Source: Ahaetulla prasina
Taxonomy: Eukaryota > Chordata > Lepidosauria > Squamata > Colubridae
Direction: 5' to 3'
DNA: 64,000 nucleotides
Assembly (NCBI RefSeq): GCF_028640845.1
Contig: NC_080542.1
Span: forward strand, 15,331,901 to 15,395,900
A program made the translations under genes and the position numbers. The notes below the pieces were generated by a model that saw only the letters and a program-made list of their open reading frames with translations, did no database searches and was not told the origin of the DNA. Shown one piece after another: positions 52,401-62,580 of the stretch (within the stretch, counting starts at the first letter, position 1; the number at the start of each line of letters is the position of its first letter).

Positions 52401-55400
52401 GTTGTGGGATACATTTGGGTACATCTTGGCCAATCTCGCTGGTGGCAAATGCCATCTATAAAACACTTTATAGAGGTTTTCTTTGTAGGCGACTGCTGTT
52501 GTAAGTTTGTAATTATTTTCCCATAGTTTGTCAGTACATAACTCTATATCCTATTGCTATTGTTACTGAAAGCACATAGGTCACTAAAAAGAGAGATACA
52601 ATTTTGGAGAGTTAACTGCCCTTTTCTTTCATTTCTCTTGAGATGGCATATGGATCTGGTGCAGTGGTGAATAAGAAAATGCAGGATGGCTTCTTTTACC
52701 AGATGTTCCCAAACGGGGATTATCAATACAAAGGGATTCTACAATTGCTGCTTCATTTTCATTGGATCTGGATTGGTGTGATTACTTTGGATGATGATAA
52801 TGCAGAAACTTTTGTGCAAAATGTGCTTCCCTCCTATTCCCAGAAAGGCATATGCTTTGACTTTATAGAAAAGTTGCCTCAATTAACTTATCTTACTGGC
52901 TTTGATCAGATGTTTGAAGAAGGCTTTGGAACTTTAAACCTCCTCATGAAGAAAACTGCTACTATTTGGTTCATCCATGGAGAAATTCATACCATGATGA
53001 TTTTGAGACTGCTGCTCCATCTCTCAACATTTGGAGATAGGCCAATAGTGATTAAGAATAAAGTCCTGATTATGACAGCCCAGATGGACTTCACCTCTTT
53101 ACCCCTTCAAAGAAATTCGGGGATATATTTTCTCCATGGCGCTATGTCATTTGCCGTTCAGTCAAAGGAAGTTCTAGGTTTCCAGCAATTTGTTCAGATC
53201 AGAAACCCTGTTTCAGAAAAAGAAGACGGTTTTATTAAAACTTTCTGGGAACAGGCATTTCTTTGTTCATTCTCCGAAAATGACCCACAGAATGAGAAGA
53301 TATGCACTGGGAAAGAAAAACTGGAATCTCTTCCTGAATCTGTTTATGAGATGAGCATGACCGGCCACAGCTACAGCATCTACAATGCTGTCTCTATAGT
53401 GGCACATGCTTTGCATGACATGCTTTCATCCACATTGCAAGACAGAACAATGATGATTGAAGGGAGGAACAATTTCAGTCAATATCCATATCAAGTGATT
53501 ACTTGGTTATAATCATGTAAAATCAAAGTTTGAGCAGGATGTGAGCAGTTTCTAAATAGATATGGAGAGGGAGAAAGAGAGAGAGAGAGAAGGGGAAAAA
53601 ATTGCTTACAATATCTTTGCAGCCTATATGCAAAGTGACTGAACTAATAAAAGGCTCTCCACAGGCTTTTCCCTCAAGTATTGGGCCAGAATAATTATTA
53701 AACTTACACTGAGGAATTTACAATAGTGTATTGATTAGAGTCTTTGGTTGCCAATTTATTTAGTTGTTTTAATGTGCATTTTTAATAATTACATTTTATG
53801 CTGCCAACAGTCAAGATGAGTTGGGTGCCCATTCAAGTTGAACAAATTAATGAAAATCAGTGAGTGAATGAATGAATGAATGACAATAGCACTTAGACAT
53901 ATATACCATTTCATAGTGCTTTTACAGCTCTCTTTAAGCAGTTTACACAGTCAGCCTATTGCCCCCAACAATCTGGGTCCTCATTTTACCACCTCAGAAG
54001 GATGGAAAGCTGAGTCAACCTTGAGCCAGTGAGATTTGAACTGCTGAAATGCAGCTAGCAGTCAGCTGAAGTAGCCTGCAGTACTTCACTCTAACCACTG
54101 GGAATGAATGAATGAATGAATGAATGAATGAATGAATGAATGAATGAATCAATCAATCAATCAACCAACCAACCAACCAACCAACCAACCAACGAATCAA
54201 TCAATCAATCAATTGCAAAATGAGTGTTTTGGTATCTAAATTCATTTCATTCATTTCAATGAATGAAAGTCATTGTCATCCAAGAGGAGAAACAGCACAG
54301 TTGGTATATCTTTTATAACTATACTACATAGTATACTCTTACTATTATACAGGTATACCCATATAATATACCTATATAATTTTGATATATTATGGCGTAT
54401 GCTTTCTATCAAAAATGAAAAAAGTGAGGTGATTTCTCCATCAACATCTTTGGCAGTTATCTATTAGTCTTGGTCTAAATTCCTAATGATTGGAATGTGC
54501 ATTCAAAATTAGATGTGTGCCATTTGGTCAACATATCTTGCTATTTTTAATTACTTTTTATATTGATGTTTTCTGATTTTTTTGTGTGTGTGATTTAATT
54601 TTGGGGAATCACATGTTACTTATCATTTTGTTAAAATTGTAGCTTAGCTATTTTATTGTTGTGACTACCAACAACCATGAATCCCCTGTGTATGTTGCTC
54701 CCATTTTTGAAGCAATTGATTGATACAAGCAATGTGAAGAAAGGTATATAGTTCACAGTTTCAGTCAATTGCGATCATAAATAAGGCATACCTCTTGAAT
54801 TTAATGTACCTTAAAACAGTATTTAACTCAGATCCTATGGATTTCAATGATTCTGCTTAATTAAACAAGTGTTGTTGTTGTTTTTTTAAAAAAATCTGAA
54901 CATCATTTAACCTTTTAATTTAATTTTATTTTCTTCACTGATTTAGCTCCACCACTTTCTGAAAGGAATCTCATTTAACAACAGCGCTGGAGAAGAAGTT
55001 TCTTTTGATCAAAATGGTGAAATCCTCGCTGGATTTGATATTATCAATTGGATCACATTACCAAATCTATCCTTCCAAAGAATCAAAGTTGGAAAAATAG
55101 ATCCCAAAACTCCACCAGAGAAAATGTTCTCTATTTATGACGATGCTATTATATGGCCCAATGAGTTTAACCAGGTAAATTCCACCCCAAAAATGGTAAC
55201 CTGCCTCTTATGACAAACTGTCTTCGGCATCATTTTCTCTGTGGCAGTTTCTTCAGTGTTAGACAAAACCATCTTTGTGGTTCTAGCCTTCATGATGACC
55301 AAGGATCGAAGATAAGGAAATGGATGGGAAAGTACGGCTATATTCAACATTATATTTGTCTGTAAAACTTGGCTGAATACATCCCTCCCTGACTCCATTA

Positions 55401-58400
55401 CTACAGTAAGACACTATCATGTTTACCGGTCAGAGCATGAAATCCATAAAGGAGGTGGTGTTGCTATCTTCTACAAAAAGTCTCTAAATCTAAAAATATT
55501 CAAGTTACATGGGAACTTACTGTTTCTGAAACCATCGTCTGTGACCTGTCCTTAAATACCACATTTTGATTCTTACTTTGTTACAGAGACCCTGATTACG
55601 ACATTGAACAGGCGAACAAGTTAACTTCACTACTAACCTGGGCAGACTCTGCCCACATCCAATAATCTTTCTTGGTGACATTAACTTACCACTTATTAAT
55701 TGGGCCCTAAATGAATGTACAACTGAACCTATACATGCAACCTTGTAAAAGGTAAAGGTAAAGGTTCCCCTCGCACATATGTGCTAGTCGTTCCCGACTC
55801 TAGGGGGGCGATGCTCATCTCCGTTTCAAAGCCGAAGAGCCAGCACTGTCCGAAGATGTTTTCATGGTCATGTGACCGGCATGACTCAATGCCAAAAGTG
55901 CATGGAACACTGCATACAATATTGTAATTAATCTGGTACAATACTTTACAATACTGTAATTAATCTGGGACTTGTTCAACTAGTAACTAACAATACTAGA
56001 CTCAACAACTCCTTTGATCTCACCTTCTGCAACAGTTTAAATTCAACTTATGGACTACAAAATAAAAAAATTCTCACCTCTCACCTCAACTGTTGGCAGC
56101 ATAAAATATAACCATTAAAAATGGATATTAAAGCAACAACATCCAGACACAGTAAATGTTGCAGATAAAATTTTGCAATATTTAAAAGGTGCTGTTGAGA
56201 TTTTTTTTTTTTCATGGCTTGGATTTAAGAAAAGAAAAGTTTTTTTTCCCCCAGGGAGAAAGTTTCTCAGGATTGAAACCTGACCAAGATACTGCAAAAA
56301 ATTAAAACAACAAAGTCAACATTCAGATACTCAGCAAATACGACTTTTTGATAATGCAGTAGCCATAGCTAATTTTAAAATAATTTCACAGACCCAAATT
56401 TTTAAATCAGGTTCACCTGCCTTGGATCAACATAAGAATAACTGCAACATTCTTATGCAGTAAAAATAATAATAATACAATTTTCAATAAGTTGATTAAA
56501 GACAGCACAACTTAAATCAGTTCACTCATTCCATTTTATTTTTCCTTCTTACTAGTAAAATGTGATTTTTTTAAGGTAGTGTGGTGTGCTAGACCTATTG
56601 CAACACTTGTAAATAGTTTCCAGAGAAAACAATGAGAAAAGATCACAAATATTTAAGGATACCTTTTATCATTAAAGAAGAGTAATGAATAAAGACAATA
56701 ATATCATTGTCTATAACTGGTCAAAGCTACAGCAGAAGAGTGTTTCTGTTTGTCAGACATCCTACTTTTTAGGGTCACAGGCATTTAATTACCCAAGATA
56801 TTTCTTAAATCAAACGGTACAGTTGTCAGCTTTGGAAGCCATTTTTTTTTAACTTCCTGACTGCCACATATTTTAGCCTGGGAAATTGGGAGGTTTTGAG
56901 GTTTTTTTAGCGGTGGAAGAATATCCATAACAACGTTCCTTGTCAAGGACGTTTGCCTACACCTGGAGGGGAGTGACTGGGGATTGTCTCCAATTGAGCC
57001 TGAAGAGTGGATTGGACCATGTGATGAACATGTGGGTGTGGAGCAGGGTTGTGAACTTTCAACTAGGTGGGGAAAAGCTTTCAGATTTGGGTTTTCCCAG
57101 ATGTGCCAATATGACATCTCTAATAAAATGGAACTTAGAGGAATCTATTGCCTTGGAGTTTTATTTCGTTGGGGGTGGTTTTTGGAACCCTGACATTAAC
57201 CCAAATCTTAACAGTTATAATAATGTGGCTATCCACTCAGTATCAAAAAAACCAGAGAAAAAGAAATTTGAACAATACCAAACCTGTCAACCATGGAATG
57301 TTTTGATATCACTTTCCAAATTTATGCTATAAATGATTTTAAGTACATAAACAGACATTATTTTGTTCATTTATGAATAGGTACTTCCCCGTTCGGTGTG
57401 TAATGAGAATTGCTATCCAGGTTCAGTCAAGAGAAAGAAGGAAGGCCAACCATTTTGCTGCTATGATTGCTTCCCATGTCCTGAAGGCCAGATTTCAAAC
57501 CAAAAAGGTAAGAATGTACGAGAATATAACAATTTGAGCTTTATAACCCTGAGTTTCTTATCATACATTTAACATTAACTGTCAGTATGGGTGGATTATT
57601 GCAGTAGTTAATGTAAAGGCTCTGGCTAAATAATTCAATATAACATTTGTGTCAAAAGCTCTGTAGAGATGGCTGAATAACCTAGAATATCTATAGAATT
57701 TCCCACTTTCATATACTCTATACTTTGATATTTCTTCTTTTAGCTGCTTAAAACACTTGTCCTTCCTCTCTGTTTTATGAAGACTCTTTACATATTGATT
57801 CTCCATAATCTTTTAGGAGGTTGAACTGTTTTATTTATGCATTGGAGACAGTGGTGGCATTGAGCCGGTTCTACCCAGTTTGGGCGATCCAGTAGTGGTG
57901 GGAGGATCTGCCCACCTGCCCAGATGTCATCACATATGCTCTGTGCAGTGCAGAAGGCTCTGTGCATGTGCAGAGGTGGCGCGCATGAGCGTGCTCACAT
58001 TTGCAAGCTGGTAGCAAAGTAAATACCACTACTGATTGGAGAACTCTTGAGATGCTCCAATGCATAAATAAAACAAAAATGGGGAGGACTAACCACCTCC
58101 AGAAATATAGTTGGTAAAGCCAGGTCTTCAAGCCTTTTCTAAAGGCCAAAAGGATGGGTGCAGATTATGAATGCAGTGTTAACTTAATGGCCACTGCAAA
58201 AACATAGTAAAATTGGGTCCAGTCACATAGTGAACCTGCTTTGCAACTATCACAGCCTACAACCATAATCGCCAGGTTCAATTGCCATATTTTTTAGAGT
58301 ATAAGATGTTCTGGAGTATTTGACGCACCTTAGTTTTTGGGGAGGAAAATAAGAAAAAAAATCTGCCTCTGCCTACCAGCATCCATCAAAATTCAACTGG

Positions 58401-60288
58401 CTAGTGTACAGTGTGTGAGAGACTTGAGGTCTGTTTGGAAACTGAAAGATTATTTGCTGTGTGAGCAACAAGGAAGGAGACAGCAAGGAGCCTCGGCATG
58501 GCTAAGGAAACTGTTCTAAAGCTGCATGCTGTGCTGATCTCTGAAACTAAAGCTGAAACTGAAACTCCTCTCCTCTGCTTGTGTTTTTCTTGTGTTGGAA
58601 AACCTGCTTTTGGTATTGTATATTTACTTTATATTATATATAAGGAGAAGTTATTGAATCCTGCTGAATCAATTACTTGTGTGTGCTTTCTGGATGTGAT
58701 TGCTGCTGCTGCAAATTCTGACAGTCCTAGCAGCAAAATAGTGAACAGCCAGGTCACCTTCAGCACATTATTGCAGCCTGATTCAGCACAAGCAGGTGAT
58801 TGGTAGGTGAATCGGCCTCCCGAAATACCCCCAATCAGCTGTTCCAGGCTGCAGGGATTGCCACAGACCGTCACTTCCCCCGTGCCTCGCATTTTTGGCT
58901 ACATTCGGAGTATAAGACGCACCCAAATTTTTAGCCTCTTTTGGGGGGGGGGGAGTTCGTCTTATACTCTGAAAAATATGGTATGTTCATAAGTTAAAAA
59001 CTATATAGTCAAATGTTGTAAATCATGCATTGGTTTGAAATTTTATAAATCTAATAATACGACAAAGGTTATAGCACTTAGATTTATATATTGCTTCACA
59101 GTGCTTTTACAGCCCTCTCTAAGCGGTTGACAGAGCCAGCCTATTGCCCCCAATAATCTGGGTCCTCATTTTAGTGATCTTGGAAGGATGGAAGGCTCAG
59201 TCAACCTTGAGCCCGGTCAGATTCGAACTGTCAAATTGCAGGCAGCAGAAGTAGCCTGCAGTACTGCATTCTAACCACTGCGCCACCGCGGCTGTTATGG
59301 AGGTTTTCTTAGAATGTTCATACAAATTTGAGCATTGTTTGCAGAAATGTTAGTGAAATCAGTTATATGTCTGCTTGCTTTTTCAGATATGGATATCTGT
59401 TTCCAGTGTCCACAAGACCAGTATCCGGATTCAGAACACAGTTCATGCATTCCAAAAACAACGAGCTTCTTGTCTTATGAAGAACCTTTAGGCAGTGGTC
59501 TGGTCATTCTTGCTTCTTCCTTTTCTCTCATAACAGTACTAGTGCTCTGGACTTTCCTCAAGTACCAGGACACCTCCATAGTTAAGGCTAACAACCAGCA
59601 TCTCAGCTACGTTCTCCTCATTGCCCTCTTGCTTTCATTCCTTTGTGTTTTCCTATTCATTGGCCATCCAAAAAAGGTAACCTGCCTCCTACGACAAACT
59701 GCCTTTGGCATCATTTTCTCTGTGGCAGTTTCTTCAGTGTTAGCTAAAACCATCCTTGTGGTTCTGGCCTTCATGGTGACCAAGCCAGGATCAGGGATGA
59801 GGAAATGGATGGGGAAGTGGATGGTCACCTCCATTATTCTTTGTTGCTCATTTATTCAAGCTACCATTTGTATTATATGGCTATCTGTAGCTCCCCCTTT
59901 CCCAGATTTCGACATGCAAGCGATGACTACCGAAATTGTTCTGGAATGCAATGAAGGATCTGTCTTTATGTTCTACTGTGTCTTGGGTTTTATGGGCTCC
60001 TTGGCCATTATGAGCTTTACAGTGGCTTTCCTAGCAAGAAAGCTGCCTGAAAGTTTTAACGAAGCCAAATTTATCACTTTTAGCATGTTAGTATTTTGCA
60101 GTGTTTGGTTGTCCTTTATTCCCACTTATCTGAGTACAAAGGGAAAATATATGGTAGCTGTGGAGATCTTTTCCATCATAGCATCCAGTTTTGGGTTACT
60201 GAGCTGTATCTTTTTTCCCAAATGTTACATTATTTTGATTAGGCCTGAAATAAATAACAAAAGTATTCTAAGACAAGGAAAGAAGTAA
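46231..60288 (+). CDS. V2R-D, probably complete V2R receptor
   Basis: Six coding exons: 46231-46442, 48916-49204, 52643-53494, 54947-55174, 57381-57507 and 59387-60288. They sum to 2610 bp (869 aa), with the phases of B and C. All nine cysteines and seven helices are present and no stop interrupts. It is a distinct paralogue, clearly diverged from B and C in the ligand-binding domain. Two oddities bear on function: the exon-3 donor is CAA|GTGATT instead of CAG|GTACAG, and a second, broken exon 1 lies downstream of the first. Introns are long (up to 4.2 kb) and full of LINEs. It is likely functional if the weak donor is used. Confidence 0.88.
46461..46990 (-). mobile_element. L1 LINE ORF2 end between the two exon-1 copies
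   Basis: The minus strand encodes [14 protein letters not shown] sequence, then [48 protein letters not shown] and [11 protein letters not shown]. These are the C-terminus of L1 ORF2. A TTTTTTTTAAA run at 46461 is the poly(A) in complement. It is 5'-truncated. Confidence 0.85.
47062..47541 (+). pseudogene. Second V2R-D-like exon 1, interrupted
   Basis: 47062-47138 repeats the V2R-D exon 1 start ([20 protein letters not shown]). The exon is then broken by a SINE and resumes at about 47409 with CCTATCCTTTATTAAG. The second half carries an in-frame stop (ATG TCT TAG at about 47465) and ends at the same AT|GTAAGG donor. It cannot serve as exon 1 of a receptor. It is either a local exon duplication or all that is left of a lost neighbouring gene. 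Confidence 0.88.
47139..47408 (-). mobile_element. tRNA-derived SINE inside the pseudo-exon
   Basis: The complement of an L2-like tail (TATATCCCGCCCTTCTCC) is followed by the CCCCCAACAATCTGGGTCC body. A tRNA-like head in complement ends GAGCCACCAGAGGCC. It disrupts the duplicated exon 1. Confidence 0.8.
47542..48915. repeat. V2R-D intron 1 with MITE and pur/pyr tracts
   Basis: 47849-48105 is a non-coding element related to 34610-34947 (TTTTTACTACCAG to CTGCTGAAACC). 48296-48375 is an AGG/GAAGGA purine tract and 48672-48815 a (TTCTCC)n to (CTTATCC)n pyrimidine tract. These are complementary in type and about 300 bp apart. The rest is unassigned. Confidence 0.75.
48916..49204 (+). CDS. V2R-D exon 2 (ligand-binding domain)
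   Basis: 289 bp (one codon shorter than B/C), phase 2 to 0. It encodes [20 protein letters not shown], then [20 protein letters not shown] and [20 protein letters not shown]. Acceptor CATCATAG and donor CAG|GTAAGA. Confidence 0.95.
49278..49523 (-). mobile_element. tRNA-derived SINE
   Basis: Complement of the AAGCGGTATATAAGTCTAAG tail at the left and the head near GTGCCACCGAGCC at the right. Same family as 26866-27094. Confidence 0.85.
49565..49754 (+). mobile_element. tRNA-derived SINE, plus orientation
   Basis: Starts GATGGTGCAGTGGTTAGAC (A-box area) and runs through GGTGGGTAAAATGAGGACCC to AATGCACTATGAAGCAG. It is opposite in orientation to its neighbour at 49278. Confidence 0.82.
49760..50306 (-). 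mobile_element. BovB (RTE) LINE, 3' part
   Basis: The minus strand encodes [20 protein letters not shown], then [20 protein letters not shown], the hallmark C-terminus of BovB. The element is interrupted at about 50306 by another LINE and resumes at 51437. BovB is known for horizontal transfer into squamates. Confidence 0.93.
50307..51436 (-). mobile_element. CR1/L3-like LINE nested in BovB
   Basis: The minus strand is open for most of its length: [78 protein letters not shown] and [19 protein letters not shown]. The 3' tail (TTTTAATTTATTTTT repeats) lies at 50307-50328. It is 5'-truncated inside the RT domain and is the best-preserved copy of this family here. Its frame happens to join the BovB frame, so the 363-codon frame (50485-51576) is a chimera of two elements. 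Confidence 0.93.
51437..51622 (-). mobile_element. BovB LINE, 5' remainder
   Basis: The minus strand reads [22 protein letters not shown], the BovB block that normally precedes the part at 49760-50306. This shows the CR1/L3-like element inserted into a BovB. Confidence 0.92.
51624..52560 (-). mobile_element. L1 LINE ORF2 end
   Basis: A T-rich start (TTTTTTTTAAAAAAAAG) is the poly(A) in complement. The minus strand has [12 protein letters not shown] and related L1 ORF2 C-terminal blocks near 52126-52311, and a [15 protein letters not shown] zinc-knuckle region near 52340-52370. It is broken by frameshifts and lies in V2R-D intron 2. Confidence 0.78.
52643..53494 (+). CDS. V2R-D exon 3 (main ligand-binding exon)
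   Basis: 852 bp (284 codons) in phase 0 after CTCTTGAG. It starts [20 protein letters not shown], then [20 protein letters not shown] and [18 protein letters not shown], and ends FSQYPYQ. The expected end motif YPWQ is changed to YPYQ and the last exon base is A, giving CAA|GTGATT. Without splicing here, translation would stop at TAA after VITWL. Confidence 0.93.
53495..54946. repeat. V2R-D intron 3 with SINE in (GAAT)n
   Basis: 53563-53600 is a GA-rich tract. A minus-oriented tRNA-derived SINE (53885-54100) sits inside a (GAAT)n microsatellite that continues at 54101-54148, followed by (CAAT)n/(CAAC)n to about 54212. The remainder is AT-rich and unassigned. Confidence 0.85.
54947..55174 (+). 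CDS. V2R-D exon 4 (ligand-binding domain end)
   Basis: 228 bp in phase 0, GATTTAG acceptor and CAG|GTAAAT donor. It reads [20 protein letters not shown], then [15 protein letters not shown] and [10 protein letters not shown]. Confidence 0.95.
55185..55340 (+). pseudogene. V2R exon-6 fragment in V2R-D intron 4
   Basis: About 150 bp closely match V2R-D exon 6 at about 59672-59820 (third helix and second intracellular loop): GGTAACCTGCCTC, ATTTTCTCTGTGGCAGTTTC, then ATAAGGAAATGGATGGG. Changes include a GCTAAA to GACAAA substitution, a deleted stretch at the CCAGGATCA position, and a stop. It starts 10 bp after the exon-4 donor and joins a LINE fragment on its right. Confidence 0.88.
55345..56100 (+). 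mobile_element. CR1/L3-like LINE endonuclease fragment
   Basis: It decodes in plus orientation with frameshifts as [34 protein letters not shown], then [14 protein letters not shown]. This is the same endonuclease domain as 45233-44259. A Sauria-type SINE (55748-55913, minus) interrupts it. Confidence 0.85.
55748..55913 (-). mobile_element. Sauria-SINE-type fragment
   Basis: The plus strand has the complement of the 3' end (AAAGGTTCCCCTCGCACATA) and of the ATGACCATGAAAAC block. It is 5'-truncated. Confidence 0.85.
56101..57380. other. V2R-D intron 4, possible LTR-like repeat
   Basis: 56785-57205 has features of an LTR: an AATAAAATGG signal near 57122 followed by a GT-rich stretch and CCTGACATTAACC. 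No target duplication or partner copy could be found in the window, so this is weak. The rest is AT-rich and unassigned. Confidence 0.3.
57381..57507 (+). CDS. V2R-D exon 5 (cysteine-rich domain)
   Basis: 127 bp, phase 0 to 1, acceptor ATGAATAG and donor GTAAGA. It encodes [20 protein letters not shown] and [20 protein letters not shown]. Confidence 0.95.
57849..58034. mobile_element. hAT-like MITE with 8-bp target duplication
   Basis: 186 bp from CAGTGGTGGCATTGAGCC to AAATACCACTACTG, flanked by ATTGGAGA on both sides (57841-57848 and 58035-58042). Non-coding. Confidence 0.9.
58285..58981. mobile_element. ~700-bp terminal-inverted-repeat element
   Basis: The left end CCATATTTTTTAGAGTATAA and right end TTATACTCTGAAAAATATGG are inverted repeats. 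A second internal GGAGTATAAGACGCACCC lies near 58907. A related left end starts at 63723. Frames inside (58337-58992) match no transposase I know, so it looks non-autonomous. Confidence 0.75.
59069..59292 (-). mobile_element. tRNA-derived SINE
   Basis: Same family and orientation as 26866-27094: TAGCACTTAGATTTATAT tail complement on the left and GCGCCACCGCGGCTG head complement on the right. It lies just upstream of V2R-D exon 6. Confidence 0.85.
59387..60288 (+). CDS. V2R-D exon 6 (seven-transmembrane domain)
   Basis: 902 bp, acceptor TTTTTCAG, phase 1, TAA stop. It begins [21 protein letters not shown] and contains [65 protein letters not shown] and [19 protein letters not shown]. The tail ends SILRQGKK. 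Fully open. Confidence 0.97.
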
Positions 60289-60294
60289 AAAAGA

Positions 60295-61052
60295 AAAGTA
60301 TATGAGGAAGTTGAATTTAAAGGACAAAATTATACAAGACCTGGAGCATGGAAAGAGCATGGAAAAGTTCTCTCTACTATTGGATAAAGGCTAAAATTCA
60401 GCTACATGCTTTGTTTTTATTATTTACAGAAGGCGGTAGACATCTGGGTTTAACCTTGCCCAACCATTATAAGGATGATATTCTAAAATTGGAGTGGGAG
60501 GGGGGAGGTTGGCAACAGGGAATGAGACTGTTCAGGGACCTTGTCCACAACACTACACTGCATTCAAATTTTGAAAAGTTGTTCATTCAAGAGGTATATG
60601 TACTGCCATCACTTGAAGGCATTAGACAGAAAGATAAAGGTGATTATACATGTAATAATGGCAGCAAGAATGATATTTGCACAAAATTGGAAAGCAGAAA
60701 AAATTCCTACAAAGGGAGAGCTAATTAAGAAAATATTAGAATGTGCAGAAATGAGTAGATTAACATTAGCAATTAGAGGGAAGGAAGAATTGGAGTATTA
60801 CAACATATGGAAGCAATTTTATCAATGGATAGAGACTGAATATAGACAATAGGCAATGTAAAAGTAAGAAATATGGGGAAAATACGTTGTAATACATTAA
60901 ATTTAAATGTAAGAGGAAAGATAAATAAGTACTAAGAAAATGATAAATGTTGAATATGATGACGCAAAAAAAATTTGTGCCCAGATGTTACACAGATTGA
61001 TTAATGATGAATTGTTTGTTTAAAAATAAAAATAAATTATTTTTCAAAAAAA
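60295..61052 (+). mobile_element. L1 LINE ORF2 end just after V2R-D
   Basis: Starting within a few bases of the V2R-D stop, the plus strand encodes GLTLPNHYKDDILKLEWEG, then MAARMIFAQNWKAEKIPTKG, ELIKKILECAEMSRL and YYNIWKQFYQW in shifted frames. It ends in an A-rich tail. It replaces or interrupts the normal 3' flank of the gene. Confidence 0.85.
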
Positions 61053-61056
61053 AAAA

Positions 61057-61092
<36 letters not shown>

Positions 61093-61110
61093 GAAAGAAA
61101 GAAAGAAACA
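61053..61110. repeat. (GAAA)n microsatellite
   Basis: A pure AAAG-type repeat that directly extends the L1 poly(A) tail. Confidence 0.95.
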
Positions 61111-61111
61111 T

Positions 61112-61660
61112 AAAAGTGAAATTTAAAGGTATACCACTCTATAATGCCTTGATAAGGCCACACTTGGAATACTACATTCAGTTTTGGTCGCTGCGTTGTA
61201 AAAAAGATGCTGAGACTCTAGAAAGAGTGCAGAGAAGAGCAACAAAGATAATTAGAGGACTGGCGGCTAAAACATATGAAGAACAGTTGCAGGAACTCGA
61301 TATGTCTAGTTTAATAAAAAGAAGGACTAGAGGAGACATGATAGCAGTGTTCCAATATCTCAGGGGTTGCCACAAAGAAGAGGGAGTCGGACTGTTCTCC
61401 AAAGCACCTGAGGGTAGAACAAGAAGCAATGGATGGAAACTAATCAAGGAGAGAAGCAACTTAGAACTAAGGAGAAAGTTCCTGACAGTTAGAACAATTA
61501 ATCAGTGGACCAACTTGCCTTCAGAAGTTGTAAATGCCCCAACACTGGAAATTTTTAAGAAGATGTTGGATAACCATCTGCCTGAGAGGGTGTAGGGTTT
61601 CCTGCCTGGGCAGGGGGTTGGACTAGAAGGCCTCCAAGGTCCCTTCCAACTCTGTTGTTA
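61112..61660 (+). mobile_element. CR1 LINE 3' part
   Basis: Open frame 61116-61595 encodes the CR1 ORF2 C-terminus: [56 protein letters not shown] and TINQWTNLPSEVVNAPTLE. The 3' end is CCAAGGTCCCTTCCAACTC with a TTATTA tail. It is the best-preserved CR1 in the window. Confidence 0.93.
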
Positions 61661-61674
61661 TTATTATTATTAAG

Positions 61675-62203
61675 ATTTACCCTGCCTAGTCATGTCCAAT
61701 TCTAGTGCATGGTGCTCAACTTCATTTCTTAGCTAAGAGAGCCAGTGTTGTCCAAAGACATTTCTATAGTCATGAGGCCAGCATGACTGTAAGCTGATGT
61801 GCACAGAATGTTACTATCTTCCCACCAAAGTAGTACACAATGGCTCAGTAGTTAAAGACATTGAGCTTCAAGGCCCAAGTCCTGCATGGCATAGTGGAGC
61901 TCCTGTTACTTGCTCCAGCTCCTTGTACCTCCCTGGGAGCCAAAATGGATCATGGGGGGGACGTGCACCCGCCAGTACCATTTTGGGCTTAAGAGGCCTC
62001 CCTGTAGCCTCCTGGGAGCAAAAATGGGCCACAGGGGGGCACCACTCCCCCCGTATCCTGTTTTGGGCCTAAGAGGCCTCCCTGTACTTACCTGGGAGCC
62101 AAAATGGGGCACCTGGAGATTCCTAAAAGGGGCAGGGCAGGAAGGGGCAAGGCCAATGAGCAATTTAACTACTAGTTCACCCAAACTGGTTAAATCCCAC
62201 CAC
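61675..62203. mobile_element. Sauria-SINE 3' half, then MITE with tandem repeats
   Basis: 61675-61845 is a minus-oriented Sauria-type SINE part. 61850-62203 is a non-coding element closing AAATCCCACCACTG. It contains three copies of a ~65-75 bp repeat around CTGGGAGCCAAAATGG and AAGAGGCCTCCCTGTA. Confidence 0.7.
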
Positions 62204-62580
62204 TGATGGTAACTAATCAAGAAGAGAAGCAACCTGGAATTGAGGAGAAACTTCCTAACAGTGAGGACAATTAACCAATGGAACAACTTGCCTTCAGATG
62301 TTGTGGATGCTTCATCACTGGAGGTTTTCAAGACAAGATTGGACAGTCCCTTGTCTGAAATGATATAGGATCTCCTACTTGAGCAGCAGGCTGGACTAGA
62401 AGACCTCCAAGGTCCCTTCCAGCCAGTGGTGGGATTCAGCCAGTTCGCACCACTTCTGGGGAACCGGTTGTTAACTTTCTGAGCAGTTTGGTGAACTGGT
62501 TGTTGGAAGAAATCATTAGGGCAGAGAACTGGTTGTTAAATTATTTGAATCCCACCACTGTTTCCAGCTCTATTCTGATT
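62204..62580 (+). mobile_element. CR1 3' end interrupted by hAT-like MITE
   Basis: 62204-62423 and 62561-62580 are CR1 3' sequence (AACTAATCAAGAAGAGAAGC to CAAGGTCCCTTCCAGC). Inside it, 62424-62560 is a MITE from CAGTGGTGGGATTCAGCC to TTTGAATCCCACCACTG. Its flanks CTTCCAGC and TTTCCAGC match at 7 of 8 bases. Confidence 0.88.

Noticed and set aside
56940..57332. 130-codon plus frame in V2R-D intron 4
   Set aside because: No known domain; it overlaps a possible LTR-like repeat and has no partner.
58498..58806. 102-codon frame inside the TIR element
   Set aside because: No transposase motif; short and in a non-autonomous element.
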